Counted from the first letter of the stretch, positions 16,069-25,203 are shown. The stretch is DNA of 64,000 nucleotides from Natribaculum luteum (GCF_023008545.1 NZ_CP095397.1:372001-436000), one strand, 5' to 3'. The notes: a model not told the origin generated them from the letters alone. Numbers and translations: made by a program.

Positions 16069-17874
16069 ATGTGCGGAATCGTCGGCTACGTCGGCAGCGA
16101 ACCCGCCGGTCCGATCGTCTACGGCGGCCTCGAGAACCTCGATTATCGCGGCTACGACTCCGCCGGGGTCGCACTCGTGGAGGAGCCTCTCACCATCGCA
16201 AAGCGCACGGGTGAAGTGAGCGAACTAGAGGTTCCCGGTGCGCCGGGTGCCACCTGCGGGATCGGACATACTCGCTGGTCGACGCACGGCCCGCCGACCG
16301 ATCCGAACGCCCACCCACACACGGGGCAGACCGACGAGGTTGCGGTGGTCCACAACGGCATTATCGAGAACTACGAATCGATCAAAGAGGAGTTGCAAGA
16401 AGCGGGACACGACTTCTCGAGCGACACGGACACGGAGGTCATCCCTCACCTCCTCGAGCGAGAACTGGAGAACGGTCACGACCTGCTCTCCGGGCTCGAA
16501 ACGGTCGTCGACATGATCGAGGGGAGCTATGCGATCGCTGCGGTGCGGGCGGGACACGATCGGATCGTCGCCACGCGCCACGAGAGCCCGCTGGTCGTCG
16601 GTCACGGTGACGACGCGTCGTTCCTCGCGAGCGACGTCACGGCGTTCCTCGATCGGACGCGCGACGTCACCTATCTCGAGGACGGCGATATCGCACGGCT
16701 CGAGGCGGGTTCCGTGACGGTGTATCGTGACGGTGACGTCATCGACCGCGACGTCGAGACTGTCGAGTGGGACGCCGACGCAGCGGAAAAAGGCGGGTAC
16801 GAGCACTACATGCGAAAAGAGATTCACGAACAGCCCACCGCGCTTCGGCAGACGCTTTCGGGGCGTGTCGACGTCGAACGCGGCGGCGTCGACCTCGACG
16901 TCGCGTTCCCGCAGGGGTACCTCGAATCGCTCGAAGAGATCCAGCTCGTCGCCTGTGGGACGTCCTACTACGCGAGTCAGTATGCGGCACAGTTGCTCGA
17001 GGAGTTCGCCGACGTGCGTGCGACCGTCGACATCGCGAGCGAGTACACCTTCGACGGTGGTCGGGACCCCTGGCGGACGCTCGTCATCGCCGTGACACAG
17101 AGCGGCGAGACGGCAGATACGCTCGGCGCGATCCGTCGAGCCGGTGGAGCGGGGGCCCGAACTCTCGCCGTGACGAACACGCTCGGGAGTTCGGTAACGC
17201 GCGAGACGGACGACGCACTGTTCATCCGCGCTGGCCCCGAAATCGGCGTCGCGGCGACCAAGACGTTCGCATCTCAGGTGACGACGCTCGCGCTGCTCGC
17301 GGCCGACATCGGGCGGCAGCGAGGGACGCTCGCAGCCACCGACGCCCGAGAGGTCCTCGAACACCTCCGGAGTCTGCCGGGGGCGATCCAGCAGGTGCTC
17401 GACGAAGAAGCGCGCGTCGTCGCGGGCGCCGAACAGTTCGTCGACGCCGACGCCTTCTTCTTCATTGGCCGACAGTTCGGCTATCCGGTCGCGCTCGAAG
17501 GGGCACTGAAATTGAAGGAGATCGCCTACGACCACGCCGAGGGGTTCGCGGCGGGCGAGCTAAAGCACGGGCCGCTCGCGCTCATCACCGACGAGACGCC
17601 GGTCCTGTCGGTGCTGACCGAGGGCGCACGGCCGGCGGAGACGCTAAACAACGTCACGGAGGCGCAGGCACGCGAAGCGCCGGCGGTCGGGGTGACAGAC
17701 GGCACCGTCGAGACGGATTCGCTGGACCTCACACTCGAGGTGCCCGAGATCGGCGCTCTGACGCCACTCGTCGCGAACGTCTACTTCCAACTGTTCGCCT
17801 ACCACGTCGCCGATCTTCAGGAGCGATCGATCGACAAGCCGCGGAACTTGGCAAAGAGCGTGACCGTCGAATGA
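16069..17874 (+). CDS. glmS: Glutamine--fructose-6-phosphate aminotransferase
   Basis: GlmS makes glucosamine-6-phosphate from fructose-6-phosphate and glutamine. The 601-residue protein begins MCGIVGYVGS, with Cys2 as the N-terminal nucleophile of the glutaminase domain. RWSTHGPPTDPNAHPH and HNGIIENY follow. Two SIS domains (VACGTSYYASQYAAQLL, VTQSGETADTLGAIR, then GRQFGYPVALEGALKLKEIAYDHAEGF) bind the sugar phosphate. The C terminus is the usual KPRNLAKSVTVE. Length and all motifs are normal. Packing against the GlmU-like gene makes a two-gene amino-sugar operon inside the glycosylation locus. Confidence 0.96.
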   Translation: MCGIVGYVGSEPAGPIVYGGLENLDYRGYDSAGVALVEEPLTIAKRTGEVSELEVPGAPGATCGIGHTRWSTHGPPTDPNAHPHTGQTDEVAVVHNGIIENYESIKEELQEAGHDFSSDTDTEVIPHLLERELENGHDLLSGLETVVDMIEGSYAIAAVRAGHDRIVATRHESPLVVGHGDDASFLASDVTAFLDRTRDVTYLEDGDIARLEAGSVTVYRDGDVIDRDVETVEWDADAAEKGGYEHYMRKEIHEQPTALRQTLSGRVDVERGGVDLDVAFPQGYLESLEEIQLVACGTSYYASQYAAQLLEEFADVRATVDIASEYTFDGGRDPWRTLVIAVTQSGETADTLGAIRRAGGAGARTLAVTNTLGSSVTRETDDALFIRAGPEIGVAATKTFASQVTTLALLAADIGRQRGTLAATDAREVLEHLRSLPGAIQQVLDEEARVVAGAEQFVDADAFFFIGRQFGYPVALEGALKLKEIAYDHAEGFAAGELKHGPLALITDETPVLSVLTEGARPAETLNNVTEAQAREAPAVGVTDGTVETDSLDLTLEVPEIGALTPLVANVYFQLFAYHVADLQERSIDKPRNLAKSVTVE

Positions 17875-18247
17875 TTCTCTCCGATTACTCGTCCGAGCGC
17901 TGATCAGTCAGATATTTTACTCCCGGTACAGCCACAGCCGTCGCTGACAGCCAGCCCGAACTTGATCAGCTGATTACGCTCTTTGGCTCTAGTTCGGCGT
18001 CATCGTCGTAGACGCACCCGGTAGACGTAGACCGAACCGTCTTTCGTTTGATCAGATCGCCTCTTCCCGATCGTTTACCTGTCGCTCGAGGGCCCGTCCG
18101 TCTTCAGGTGTTTTCGTCCCGGAAATAACTCAGGTCTGAATGGAGTCTATAGGTCTCAGTCAGTGTCGCCCGAATCATATAGCATTCATTATTTTAATAA
18201 TGGTAATAAAAACTAATTAGCGGCCAATAATAAAACTTTTACCCCTA
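17875..18247. promoter_or_regulatory. Intergenic region before the SQD1-like operon
   Basis: This spacer after glmS contains no credible gene. Its last 80 bases are strongly A+T-rich (about 18176-18240), with several TATA-like strings (AATAATAAAA near 18226-18235, CTTTTA near 18236-18242). It is the promoter region of the operon that starts at 18270. Confidence 0.55.
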
Positions 18248-18248
18248 C

Positions 18249-18267
18249 TTACTCACTATCTGAGTAA
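18249..18267 (+). promoter_or_regulatory. TrmB-type operator abutting the SQD1-like start codon
   Basis: A perfect inverted repeat with 7-base arms, TTACTCA (18249-18255) and TGAGTAA (18261-18267), is spaced by five bases and ends two bases before the ATG. It contains TACT-N8-GAGTA, the form reported for Halobacterium TrmB (TACT-N7-8-GAGTA). Lying between the TATA region and the start, it should repress when occupied. A TrmB-family gene lies at 21514 in the same direction. Confidence 0.65.
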
Positions 18268-18269
18268 CC

Positions 18270-19496
18270 ATGAGCATACTCGTAACGGGAGCGGACGGTT
18301 ACATCGGCTGGCCGACGGCACTACGCATTGCAACGCAAACGACCGATCGTGTCGTACTCGTCGACAATTTCGCCAGACGAGAGTGGGTCGAGTCCGTCGG
18401 CTCGACCAGCGCCGTTCCCGTAGCCGAGATGGACGATCGACTCGCCGCTGCCGAGGAAATTCACGGCTGTACCAACCTCTCGTTCGTTCGGGAAGATCTG
18501 ACCGACAAGGCAACGGTCGACCGCTTGCTGTCGATCCACGAGCCGACCGCGATCGTCCACACCGCCGCCCAGCCATCGGCACCCTACTCCCAGATCAACG
18601 GCGAGCGGGCAAACTATACCCAGCACAACAACCTTCAGGCGACGCGCAACCTGCTCTGGGGGCTCCACGAGCAGGGTCTCGAGGACACCCACTTCATCGA
18701 GACGACGACGACCGGCGTCTACGGAGCGCCCGAGTTCCCGATCCCCGAAGGCGGGGCGACCATGGAACATCGAGGCGAGAGCGACGACGTCCCGTTCCCC
18801 GCGATGGCCGGGAGCTGGTACCACCTCACCAAAAGCCACGACGCGGCCAACATGCGGCTCGCGCACACGCAGTTCGACGTTCCGATCTCCGACGTCCGGA
18901 CGGCGATTACGTACGGGACTGAAACCGCAGAAACCGCCGCGGATCCGCGCCTGGCAACTCGTTTCGACTTCGATTACTACTTTGGGGTCGTCGTCCACCG
19001 ATTCTGCGCCCAGGCCGTCGCCGGCTACCCGATGACCGTCTACGGGAAGGGTGAACAGCGCAAACCCTTCATCGCGCTCGAGGACGCGGTCGAAGGGCTC
19101 GCGCGACTCGCACTCGCCGATCCCGACTCGCGACCCGACGATCACGTCGTCTACAACCAGGTGACGCGAGCGATCAGCATCGTCGAGATCGCGGAGACGA
19201 TCGCCGACGTGGCCGGCGAGTTCGACCTCGACGTTGCCGTCGAGCACTTCGAGAATCCGCGCGAGGAGGACGAAACCCACAAGATGGAGATCGAGAACGA
19301 TCGGTACGCCGACCTGATCGACGGGCAGTCGACCACGTTCGAAGAGGGAGTCCGTGATATCCTCGGGACGCTGATCGACTATCAGGACACGGTCGAGGCG
19401 CACGAGGATCGGTTCCTCCCGGGCGTGTTGGCAGACGACGAAACGGCCGAGACGGACGACGACGCGGAGTCGCCGATCGCATCAGAGGGTGAGTAG
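18270..19496 (+). CDS. SQD1/Agl3-like UDP-sulfoquinovose synthase
   Basis: SQD1 and archaeal Agl3 make UDP-sulfoquinovose from UDP-glucose and sulfite, for sulfolipid or N-glycans. This 408-residue extended SDR enzyme matches SQD1 in order: GADGYIGWPTAL (NAD site, with W in place of the usual S), QPSAPYS, YTQHNNLQATRNLL, TTTTGVYG (residues 145-152), SWYHLTK with Tyr184 and Lys188, YGKGEQRKPFIALEDAVEGL, and the late PREEDETHKMEIENDRYADL. The QHNN, APYS and W-for-S features separate it from ordinary UDP-sugar epimerases. About 30 acidic residues are added at the C terminus. First gene of a three-SDR operon. Confidence 0.78.
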   Translation: MSILVTGADGYIGWPTALRIATQTTDRVVLVDNFARREWVESVGSTSAVPVAEMDDRLAAAEEIHGCTNLSFVREDLTDKATVDRLLSIHEPTAIVHTAAQPSAPYSQINGERANYTQHNNLQATRNLLWGLHEQGLEDTHFIETTTTGVYGAPEFPIPEGGATMEHRGESDDVPFPAMAGSWYHLTKSHDAANMRLAHTQFDVPISDVRTAITYGTETAETAADPRLATRFDFDYYFGVVVHRFCAQAVAGYPMTVYGKGEQRKPFIALEDAVEGLARLALADPDSRPDDHVVYNQVTRAISIVEIAETIADVAGEFDLDVAVEHFENPREEDETHKMEIENDRYADLIDGQSTTFEEGVRDILGTLIDYQDTVEAHEDRFLPGVLADDETAETDDDAESPIASEGE

Positions 19497-19497
19497 A

Positions 19498-20451
19498 ATG
19501 CGAATCCTGGTCACGGGCGGCTGCGGGTACATCGGAAGCGCGCTCGTCCCGCTGTTGCTCGACGACGAACGGGTCGACGACGTCGTCGTCCTCGATTCAC
19601 TCACGGCGGGGTCACCTGCGAACCTCCGTGGATGTATCGACGAAACACTCCACTTTCGGCGCGGGGACGTGCGCGAATACGGCGACGTCGAAAGCGCGAT
19701 GCGCGGCGTCGACCGCGTCATCCATCTGGCGGCGATCACGGGCGCGGCCTCGACGCACGACCGTCGCGACGAGACGTTCGCAATCAATCGAGACGGGACG
19801 GAGAACGTACTCACCGCTGCCGGGAAACTCGACGTCGATTCGGTCGTGTTCGCATCGTCGTGTAACAACTACGGGCGAGCGGCAAGTACGAATATCGACG
19901 AGGAAACCGAACAGGATCCGCTCAATCCGTACGCGGAATCGAAAGTCGAGTCCGAACGGTTGCTCGCCGAAGCGATCGAGGACTACGGCATCGACGGCAC
20001 CGCGTTGCGGATGAGTACGAACTACGGCTGGGCGCCAGGAGTCCGGTTTAACCTGGTCGTGAACCACTTCGTCTTCCGTGGCCTGACCGATCGTCCGCTG
20101 ACGGTGTACGGCGACGGCAACAACTGGCGGCCGTTCATCCACGTCGAGGACGCCGCGCGAGCGTACGCACACGCAGCCCTCGAGCCCGAGTCGTGGCCAC
20201 AGGTGGTATACAACGTCGGGTCGAACGACGAGAACTACCGGATCGCAGACATCGCCGACATCGTCCGCGACGAACTCGACGACGACCTCGAGATCACCTA
20301 CCTCGAGGACAAACATCCCGGACCGTCGTACCACGTGAACTTCGATCGCCTGGCCGAAACGGGCTTCGAACCCGAGTGGACCGTTCGACAGGGCGTTCGC
20401 GAACTCGCAGATCGCTTGCAACGAAATCAACCGAGGATGATCGACGCATGA
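19498..20451 (+). CDS. NAD-dependent nucleotide-sugar epimerase/dehydratase
   Basis: This 317-residue extended SDR enzyme has an N-terminal Rossmann motif (ILVTGGCGYIGSALV), the active-site segments SSCNNYG and YAESKVESERLL (Tyr/Lys), and a C-terminal NDP-sugar binding part (YGDGNNWRPFIHVEDAARAYAHA). It most resembles UDP-glucose 4-epimerase and dTDP-glucose 4,6-dehydratase relatives; the exact reaction cannot be told. The start is one base after the upstream stop, and its stop overlaps the next start (ATGA), so the three SDR genes form one operon. It likely prepares a sugar donor for the N-glycan. Confidence 0.85.
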   Translation: MRILVTGGCGYIGSALVPLLLDDERVDDVVVLDSLTAGSPANLRGCIDETLHFRRGDVREYGDVESAMRGVDRVIHLAAITGAASTHDRRDETFAINRDGTENVLTAAGKLDVDSVVFASSCNNYGRAASTNIDEETEQDPLNPYAESKVESERLLAEAIEDYGIDGTALRMSTNYGWAPGVRFNLVVNHFVFRGLTDRPLTVYGDGNNWRPFIHVEDAARAYAHAALEPESWPQVVYNVGSNDENYRIADIADIVRDELDDDLEITYLEDKHPGPSYHVNFDRLAETGFEPEWTVRQGVRELADRLQRNQPRMIDA

Positions 20452-21437
20452 ACGGTTCGACGACCGCACGAGACGACCCGACGATCGCGATCACCGGTGC
20501 GGCCGGATTCATCGGAAGCCGCGTCGTACAGCAGCTTCGGGCAACCCATCCGAACTGGAACCTGCTCGCACTCGACAATCAGTACCGCGGCCAGGTCGAG
20601 TCGGTCGGCGACACCGACATCGACCACGTCGACGTCCGCGACCGACGGCGACTCGAGGAGTTCCTCGAGGGGGCAGACGTCGTCCTCCACCTGGCGGCGG
20701 TAAGCGGGGTCGACGACTGCGACGAGAACCCTGACCTGACCTACGACGTCAACGTCACGGGGACGAACAACGTCGCCTGGTTCTGCCGGAAGACCGGGGC
20801 GGCGCTCGTGTTCCCGTTCAGCATGGCCGTCCTCGGCGATCCCGAGACGTTTCCGATCACCGCGGACCAGTCTCGCGATCCGCTCAACTGGTACGGGCGG
20901 ACGAAGCTCCTCGGCGAACGGGCGATCGAGACGTTCGCCGACGGCGCATTCCCCGCCCACCTGTTCCTGAAGTCGAACCTCTACGGCGACCACGTCGTCG
21001 ACGGGACCGTGGTCTCGAAACCGACCGTGATCAACTTCTTCGTCGATCGAGCGACGGCGGGCGAGTCGCTGACGGTGTACGAGCCAGGAACGCAGTCGCG
21101 CAACTTCGTCCACGTCAAAGACGTCGCCCGAGCCTACATCCGGAGCGCGGAGCGGCTCCTCGACCAACTGGCCGACGGCGACACGGGCACTGAAACGTAC
21201 GAGATCGCTGGTAACGAGGACCCATCGGTGATGTCGGTCGCGGAGACGGTCCAAGAGATAGCCCGCGACGAACTCGGCGTCTCGGTCGACGTCGAACTCG
21301 TCGAGAATCCCCGGAGCGGCGAGACGTTAGTCGAGGACTTCACGGTCGATACCTCGAAAGCGAACGAGGTGCTCAGGTGGGAGGCACGTCACACGGTCGA
21401 CGAGTCGGTTCGGGAGCTGGTGCGACGGCGAGCGTAG
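20448..21437 (+). CDS. NAD-dependent nucleotide-sugar epimerase/dehydratase (second)
   Basis: This 329-residue extended SDR enzyme starts MNGSTTARDDPTIAITGAAGFIGSRVV. The NAD motif is followed by HLAAVSGVDDCDENPDLTYDVNVTGTNNV, the active-site region FPFSMAVLGDPE, and NWYGRTKLLGERAI (Tyr/Lys). The usual Ser/Thr before the catalytic Tyr appears as FSMAV, an acceptable variant. A C-terminal substrate domain is present (YEPGTQSRNFVHVKDVARAYI). It is translationally coupled to the preceding SDR gene. A third activity in the same operon suggests a multistep conversion, for example epimerisation of the sulfosugar or of a hexuronate. Confidence 0.83.
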   Translation: MNGSTTARDDPTIAITGAAGFIGSRVVQQLRATHPNWNLLALDNQYRGQVESVGDTDIDHVDVRDRRRLEEFLEGADVVLHLAAVSGVDDCDENPDLTYDVNVTGTNNVAWFCRKTGAALVFPFSMAVLGDPETFPITADQSRDPLNWYGRTKLLGERAIETFADGAFPAHLFLKSNLYGDHVVDGTVVSKPTVINFFVDRATAGESLTVYEPGTQSRNFVHVKDVARAYIRSAERLLDQLADGDTGTETYEIAGNEDPSVMSVAETVQEIARDELGVSVDVELVENPRSGETLVEDFTVDTSKANEVLRWEARHTVDESVRELVRRRA

Positions 21438-21513
21438 CCAGCCACAAATTTTTCGACGCTCGCATCGCCGTGACCACGCGGGTTTACGGTCTTCCGCTAC
21501 AAATCGGGCGACA

Positions 21514-22371
21514 ATGGGTACGCGAACCGGTTCGACAGAACTGCTTCAACAGCTGGATCTGAAGGAGTACGAGGCGACGGCGCTCGCCCACCTGCTGAGT
21601 GCCGGCCGGACGACCGCCCCGGACATCTCGGAAGCGACTGGTATCCCCAATGCACGAGTGTATGGCGTTCTCGATTCGTTGGCCGACTACGGATTCATCA
21701 AGGTGATCCCTGGCCGGCCAAAGCAGTACCAGCCAAAGTCGCCGGAAGAGATTCTCGAGCGAGCAAAGGAGAACCGACGACAGCAGTACGAGGATTACTG
21801 CAACGACGTAGACAGGTTGCAAGAGGAGTTCCTCGACGAGTTTCGCCCGCTGTACAACCAGGCGGACGAAGACGTGACGCCGACCGCCGAACTGTTTCAC
21901 GTGGTCGACGTCGGCGATCCGAGCGAGACGGAGACCCGACAACTCTACCAGAACGCGTCGGAAGAAGTCTACGTCATCACCAACAGCTTCGCGTACTTCG
22001 ACGACGTCGAATCGGCCGTGAACGCCGCGCTCGATCGAGGTATCGACGTCTCGGTGCTGTTTCTCGATCCCAGAAAGCTTCCGGAGGAGAAGGCGGCGGT
22101 GCAGGTCGACATCGTCGACGAAATCGCATCCGAGTACCCCGCGATCGACTACCGATTCAGCGAAGCGGTGCTGCCCTGGCGCGGAACGTTCATCGATCCG
22201 AGCATGAACTACGACTCTGGTAAGGCGATCTTCCTCGTCGAGGAAACCGACGTTCCCGACCACAAGCGGCAGGCGGCGATCACGGAGAACGGATCGTTCG
22301 TCGCCGGTATGAAGCGGTACTTCGATCTGATCTGGCGCTACGAGAGCCTCGAGCCTCAGCCGTCGGTCTGA
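21514..22371 (+). CDS. TrmB-family transcriptional regulator
   Basis: This 285-residue protein has an N-terminal winged helix (about residues 8-75: LDLKEYEATALAHLLSAGRTTAPDISEATGIPNARVYGVLDSLADYGFIKVIPGRPKQY). A coiled segment (ILERAKENRRQQYEDYCNDVDRLQEEFLDEF) and a C-terminal phospholipase-D-like/TrmB effector domain (about 130-280) follow. TrmB proteins sense sugars and repress or activate metabolic genes. It lies 76 bases after the three-SDR operon and in the same direction. A TrmB-type operator is found at that operon's start, so local control is likely. The ligand may be a sugar intermediate of the glycan pathway. Confidence 0.85.
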   Translation: MGTRTGSTELLQQLDLKEYEATALAHLLSAGRTTAPDISEATGIPNARVYGVLDSLADYGFIKVIPGRPKQYQPKSPEEILERAKENRRQQYEDYCNDVDRLQEEFLDEFRPLYNQADEDVTPTAELFHVVDVGDPSETETRQLYQNASEEVYVITNSFAYFDDVESAVNAALDRGIDVSVLFLDPRKLPEEKAAVQVDIVDEIASEYPAIDYRFSEAVLPWRGTFIDPSMNYDSGKAIFLVEETDVPDHKRQAAITENGSFVAGMKRYFDLIWRYESLEPQPSV

Positions 22372-22560
22372 TTCGCTCGTTTGACTCGTCCGGCGATCGC
22401 TCCCCGGACAAGCAGCAAACCTCACGTGACAGAGGTGTTGAATTATGAGTTACTCAGTGGTCAAGGCTAGTGATAGAAATTGTAGAACAACAGCACAATA
22501 TCTACACCGTTCGATCACTGGATGGATTTGACAGTTGATTAATCGCTGAAGACGAACTGT
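22372..22560. other. Intergenic spacer between convergent trmB-like and flippase genes
   Basis: This 189-base spacer marks the point where composition drops to A+T-rich. It contains a small palindrome TGAGTTACTCA (22446-22456) that resembles a compressed version of the TrmB-type half-sites but lacks the full spacing. No gene is seen. Confidence 0.35.
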
Positions 22561-24099
22561 TCACTGGTCGATGAAATGGCCTGCGATACGTTTTACGGGA
22601 CCAAGATTTACGCCGAACCTCTCTTCGAAACTCAGTACGAGCATGACCTCTTCCTCCTCGATGCCACCCAAAGCGAGAATCGCAACGCCATAGACGGTGA
22701 TAAAAACCACGGCTATTCCTAACAGGACCGGCCCCGTCACGGTAAGAACTCGAGTAACAATAACATACATTCCGAGCATGGAGAACACTCCAACAGTAGC
22801 AGGTTTGAACAGCGCAGCTGTCGCCGGATGAATTCCTGTAGCCCGGTAGAGTTGTACAGAATAGAGTGTATTTAGGCCTATGTAAGACACCGCAGTAGCC
22901 ACGGCTGCACCCATAAGCCCATATTCGGGAATAAGAACAACATTGAGGACGATATTCGTTCCACCAGCGAGCAGGTTATCCCACATTATCGTTCTCGTTC
23001 GTCCGATGGCAGTGAGGGTGTTCACGTTTGGTCCGGCCACTGCGTGGGTGAAGAACCCGACTGCGAGCACCACAAGTGGCAATGCCGCCTCGGTATACTC
23101 GGGTCCGAATGTCAGACTGATCGTGGCTGCTGGGAACAGTATCATGATGAGTCCTGCCGGAAGTGTTGCCATGAAGATCCACTTGGTGACGATTTTGTAA
23201 GTTCGATCCATCTCGTTGGTTCTCCTCTCAGAGTGGAGTTCCGACAGAATCGGCATGGCGATAAAGCTGAACGCCGACAGCGTCGCCGTCAACAGTTCTG
23301 CGAGAGGATAGACGACATTGTAACTCCCGACTTCACTAGAGGTTCGAAAATAACTTAGAATGAAGATGTCAAAGTACGAAAGGACCATAATCATCGACGC
23401 TGTGAGCATCAGCGGTGCAGAAAAGGTCAGCAGTTCGCGACGTCGCGTTCGTGAAGACACCGACGATCTAATGTTCGTCCGCGTCAGGACGTAGTAGAGG
23501 CCAGCCAAGCCTGCAACAGCGAACGTTGCCGCGTAGGCACCGACGATCCCCAATGCGCCGAGACTGAAGTACAGCGCGAGGACAACTAGCCCAAATCGAA
23601 CGATCGGCTGGCCGATATTCCTGATAAGTACCTTTGGGAGTGACCGCTGGTGACCCTGGATTACGCCGATAGACAGTTTCATCAGGGCGGCAAATGGGAC
23701 GCCGATAGCCGCAACTCGGAGTACACTCGTCGCCTCTGGTGCACCGAGAACGTGTGTTGCGACGAGATCAGCAAAGACAAACAACACAGCAGCGACGCTA
23801 ACAGAGATTGCCAATACGATCTGCATTCCCGACTCGATGACACCCTTGCGATCCGCCGGATCGTCAAACCGCGGAAGATACCGACCGATGCCTGTGTTCA
23901 TCCCAAAAAGAAGGATTGTAGATGCGAACGATAGTGTCGTGATTCCGATAGTCGCGACGCCATACGTTGGAGGGCCTAACAGTCTGGCCATCAGTACCTT
24001 CGCGAGGAAGGAAATTCCGAGCTCGAGTACGAGGCCAACAAACAATAGAACGCCGCTTTTGAACAATCGGCGAATGATCGAGTTCTGATCTTCGGGCAT
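22561..24099 (-). CDS. Lipid-linked oligosaccharide flippase candidate (MATE/Wzx type)
   Basis: This 512-residue integral membrane protein has about 12-14 hydrophobic segments and the polysaccharide-export signature at the N terminus (SGVLLFVGLVLELGISFLAKVLMARLLGPPTYGV). It would move dolichol-linked glycan from the inner to the outer face of the membrane before AglB transfers it. AglR-type proteins fill this role in Haloferax. A+T content is higher than in the SDR operon, as for the genes to its right, which suggests a separately acquired cassette. Family assignment is good; substrate is inferred from context. Confidence 0.85.
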   Translation of the reverse strand: MPEDQNSIIRRLFKSGVLLFVGLVLELGISFLAKVLMARLLGPPTYGVATIGITTLSFASTILLFGMNTGIGRYLPRFDDPADRKGVIESGMQIVLAISVSVAAVLFVFADLVATHVLGAPEATSVLRVAAIGVPFAALMKLSIGVIQGHQRSLPKVLIRNIGQPIVRFGLVVLALYFSLGALGIVGAYAATFAVAGLAGLYYVLTRTNIRSSVSSRTRRRELLTFSAPLMLTASMIMVLSYFDIFILSYFRTSSEVGSYNVVYPLAELLTATLSAFSFIAMPILSELHSERRTNEMDRTYKIVTKWIFMATLPAGLIMILFPAATISLTFGPEYTEAALPLVVLAVGFFTHAVAGPNVNTLTAIGRTRTIMWDNLLAGGTNIVLNVVLIPEYGLMGAAVATAVSYIGLNTLYSVQLYRATGIHPATAALFKPATVGVFSMLGMYVIVTRVLTVTGPVLLGIAVVFITVYGVAILALGGIEEEEVMLVLSFEERFGVNLGPVKRIAGHFIDQ

Positions 24100-24187
24100 G
24101 ATATCGGGAGACAGGGTTTCAAATAGCCAGATTTACCAAATTAAACGGTGACCCCAAGTAAGGGCCTTTTTGTTTAGTCGACTGTAT

Positions 24188-25108
24188 TCAATCGGCATAA
24201 CCGAGGCTGCGGAGTTGTTCCTTGACGTCGGCGGTAACCCGCCGATCACTGTCGACCGTAGACTCGCCGTCAACAACAGCCCATGGGACCTCACGCAGAA
24301 TTGGGTGGTGGATTCCGGGTGGATGACCGTAGAGACCCATCGGCAGAAGCGGCATTTGCTCACCGAGCATATTCCCGTGATCGGAGGTTATCACGGTACG
24401 GCCGGGCTGATCGAGCAGTGGTTCAATCGCATCCATGACCCGACGAAGGTTGTCAGCATACGCATCCCAGACGTCGTCGGGATTCTCGTACCCGAGCCCC
24501 ACCGCCTCCCAGATGTCGGTCGCACCCGGTTTGGCATTCTTAACAGTTACTTCTTCAGTACCATTGAATTCTGCATACCGAAGGTGTGGCGCTTCAATGA
24601 ATGGGTAATGCGGCTGGAGGTAGTGAACGATGAGACGCTTCTCTGGGAACTGCTCACGGGCAGCGAGTGCTGTTTCCGTCACCGGTTCAGGTGGCACCGT
24701 CCCGATTTCAGGATCAAACTCTTCTCGCCACGGTTCGAGGAAATGGTGAAATGCCGTCTCGACTTGCCGAGAGACAACAGGATTACCGGTGACGTACACG
24801 CAGTCCGTCTGCGCTGGTCCGCTAAAGTTCGCTCGTACCCACTCATTCGTGGCGCTTCCGGCGCTATACACACGTTCGTAGCTATCGTACGTCTCCGTCT
24901 CGACAACCTCCTCAAATAGGTCTGCACGACAAGCGTCGAGAACCAGTAACGTATCCCACTCCCGATCAAGTACCCTAATTCCGTCAGAATTGTGGAGCTG
25001 AGCCTGTATCGGAGCAATAATTCGATTTGCAGTCCGATTTTGCCACCAGGTCCGCCGATCATAGTTTGCCGCGATCTCATCAACGGCGTACCGCAACTTC
25101 CCTAACAT
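24188..25108 (-). CDS. Alkaline-phosphatase/sulfatase-fold protein
   Basis: This 306-residue protein has the metal-binding landmarks of the alkaline phosphatase superfamily: WDTLLVLDACRADLFEE near residue 50, and TVITSDHGNMLGE near 240 with a conserved DHG. Between these lies YSAGSATNEWVRANF in place of the nucleophile region; no CxPxR formylglycine motif is seen. A true sulfatase activity is therefore doubtful, and a phospho- or other group transferase acting on glycans is equally possible. There is no signal peptide, so it acts in the cytoplasm. It follows the flippase upstream in the same direction. Confidence 0.7.
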   Translation of the reverse strand: MLGKLRYAVDEIAANYDRRTWWQNRTANRIIAPIQAQLHNSDGIRVLDREWDTLLVLDACRADLFEEVVETETYDSYERVYSAGSATNEWVRANFSGPAQTDCVYVTGNPVVSRQVETAFHHFLEPWREEFDPEIGTVPPEPVTETALAAREQFPEKRLIVHYLQPHYPFIEAPHLRYAEFNGTEEVTVKNAKPGATDIWEAVGLGYENPDDVWDAYADNLRRVMDAIEPLLDQPGRTVITSDHGNMLGEQMPLLPMGLYGHPPGIHHPILREVPWAVVDGESTVDSDRRVTADVKEQLRSLGYAD

Positions 25109-25203
25109 CGGGGGTATAATCGTGATTCCGCGACCGCGAATAAGTCGCTTTCGATGGGTTCAAGTCCCAGATAGGATTCATTCCATCATAAGAGGTCAGT
25201 GAC
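25109..25203. other. Divergent spacer with a tRNA T-arm-like sequence
   Basis: The spacer contains GGGTTCAAGTCCC (25156-25168), which has the shape of a tRNA T-stem and loop. No matching acceptor, D or anticodon arms were found upstream, so it is at most a tRNA remnant. It sits at the edge of the most A+T-rich gene of the locus. Confidence 0.3.

Noticed and set aside
22446-22456. TGAGTTACTCA as a second TrmB-type operator
   Set aside because: The half-sites are fused with a single base between, not spaced by 7-8, and it lies between two convergent gene ends, not in a promoter.
25109-25203. Complete tRNA gene
   Set aside because: Only a T-arm-like string is present; acceptor, D and anticodon arms could not be found.
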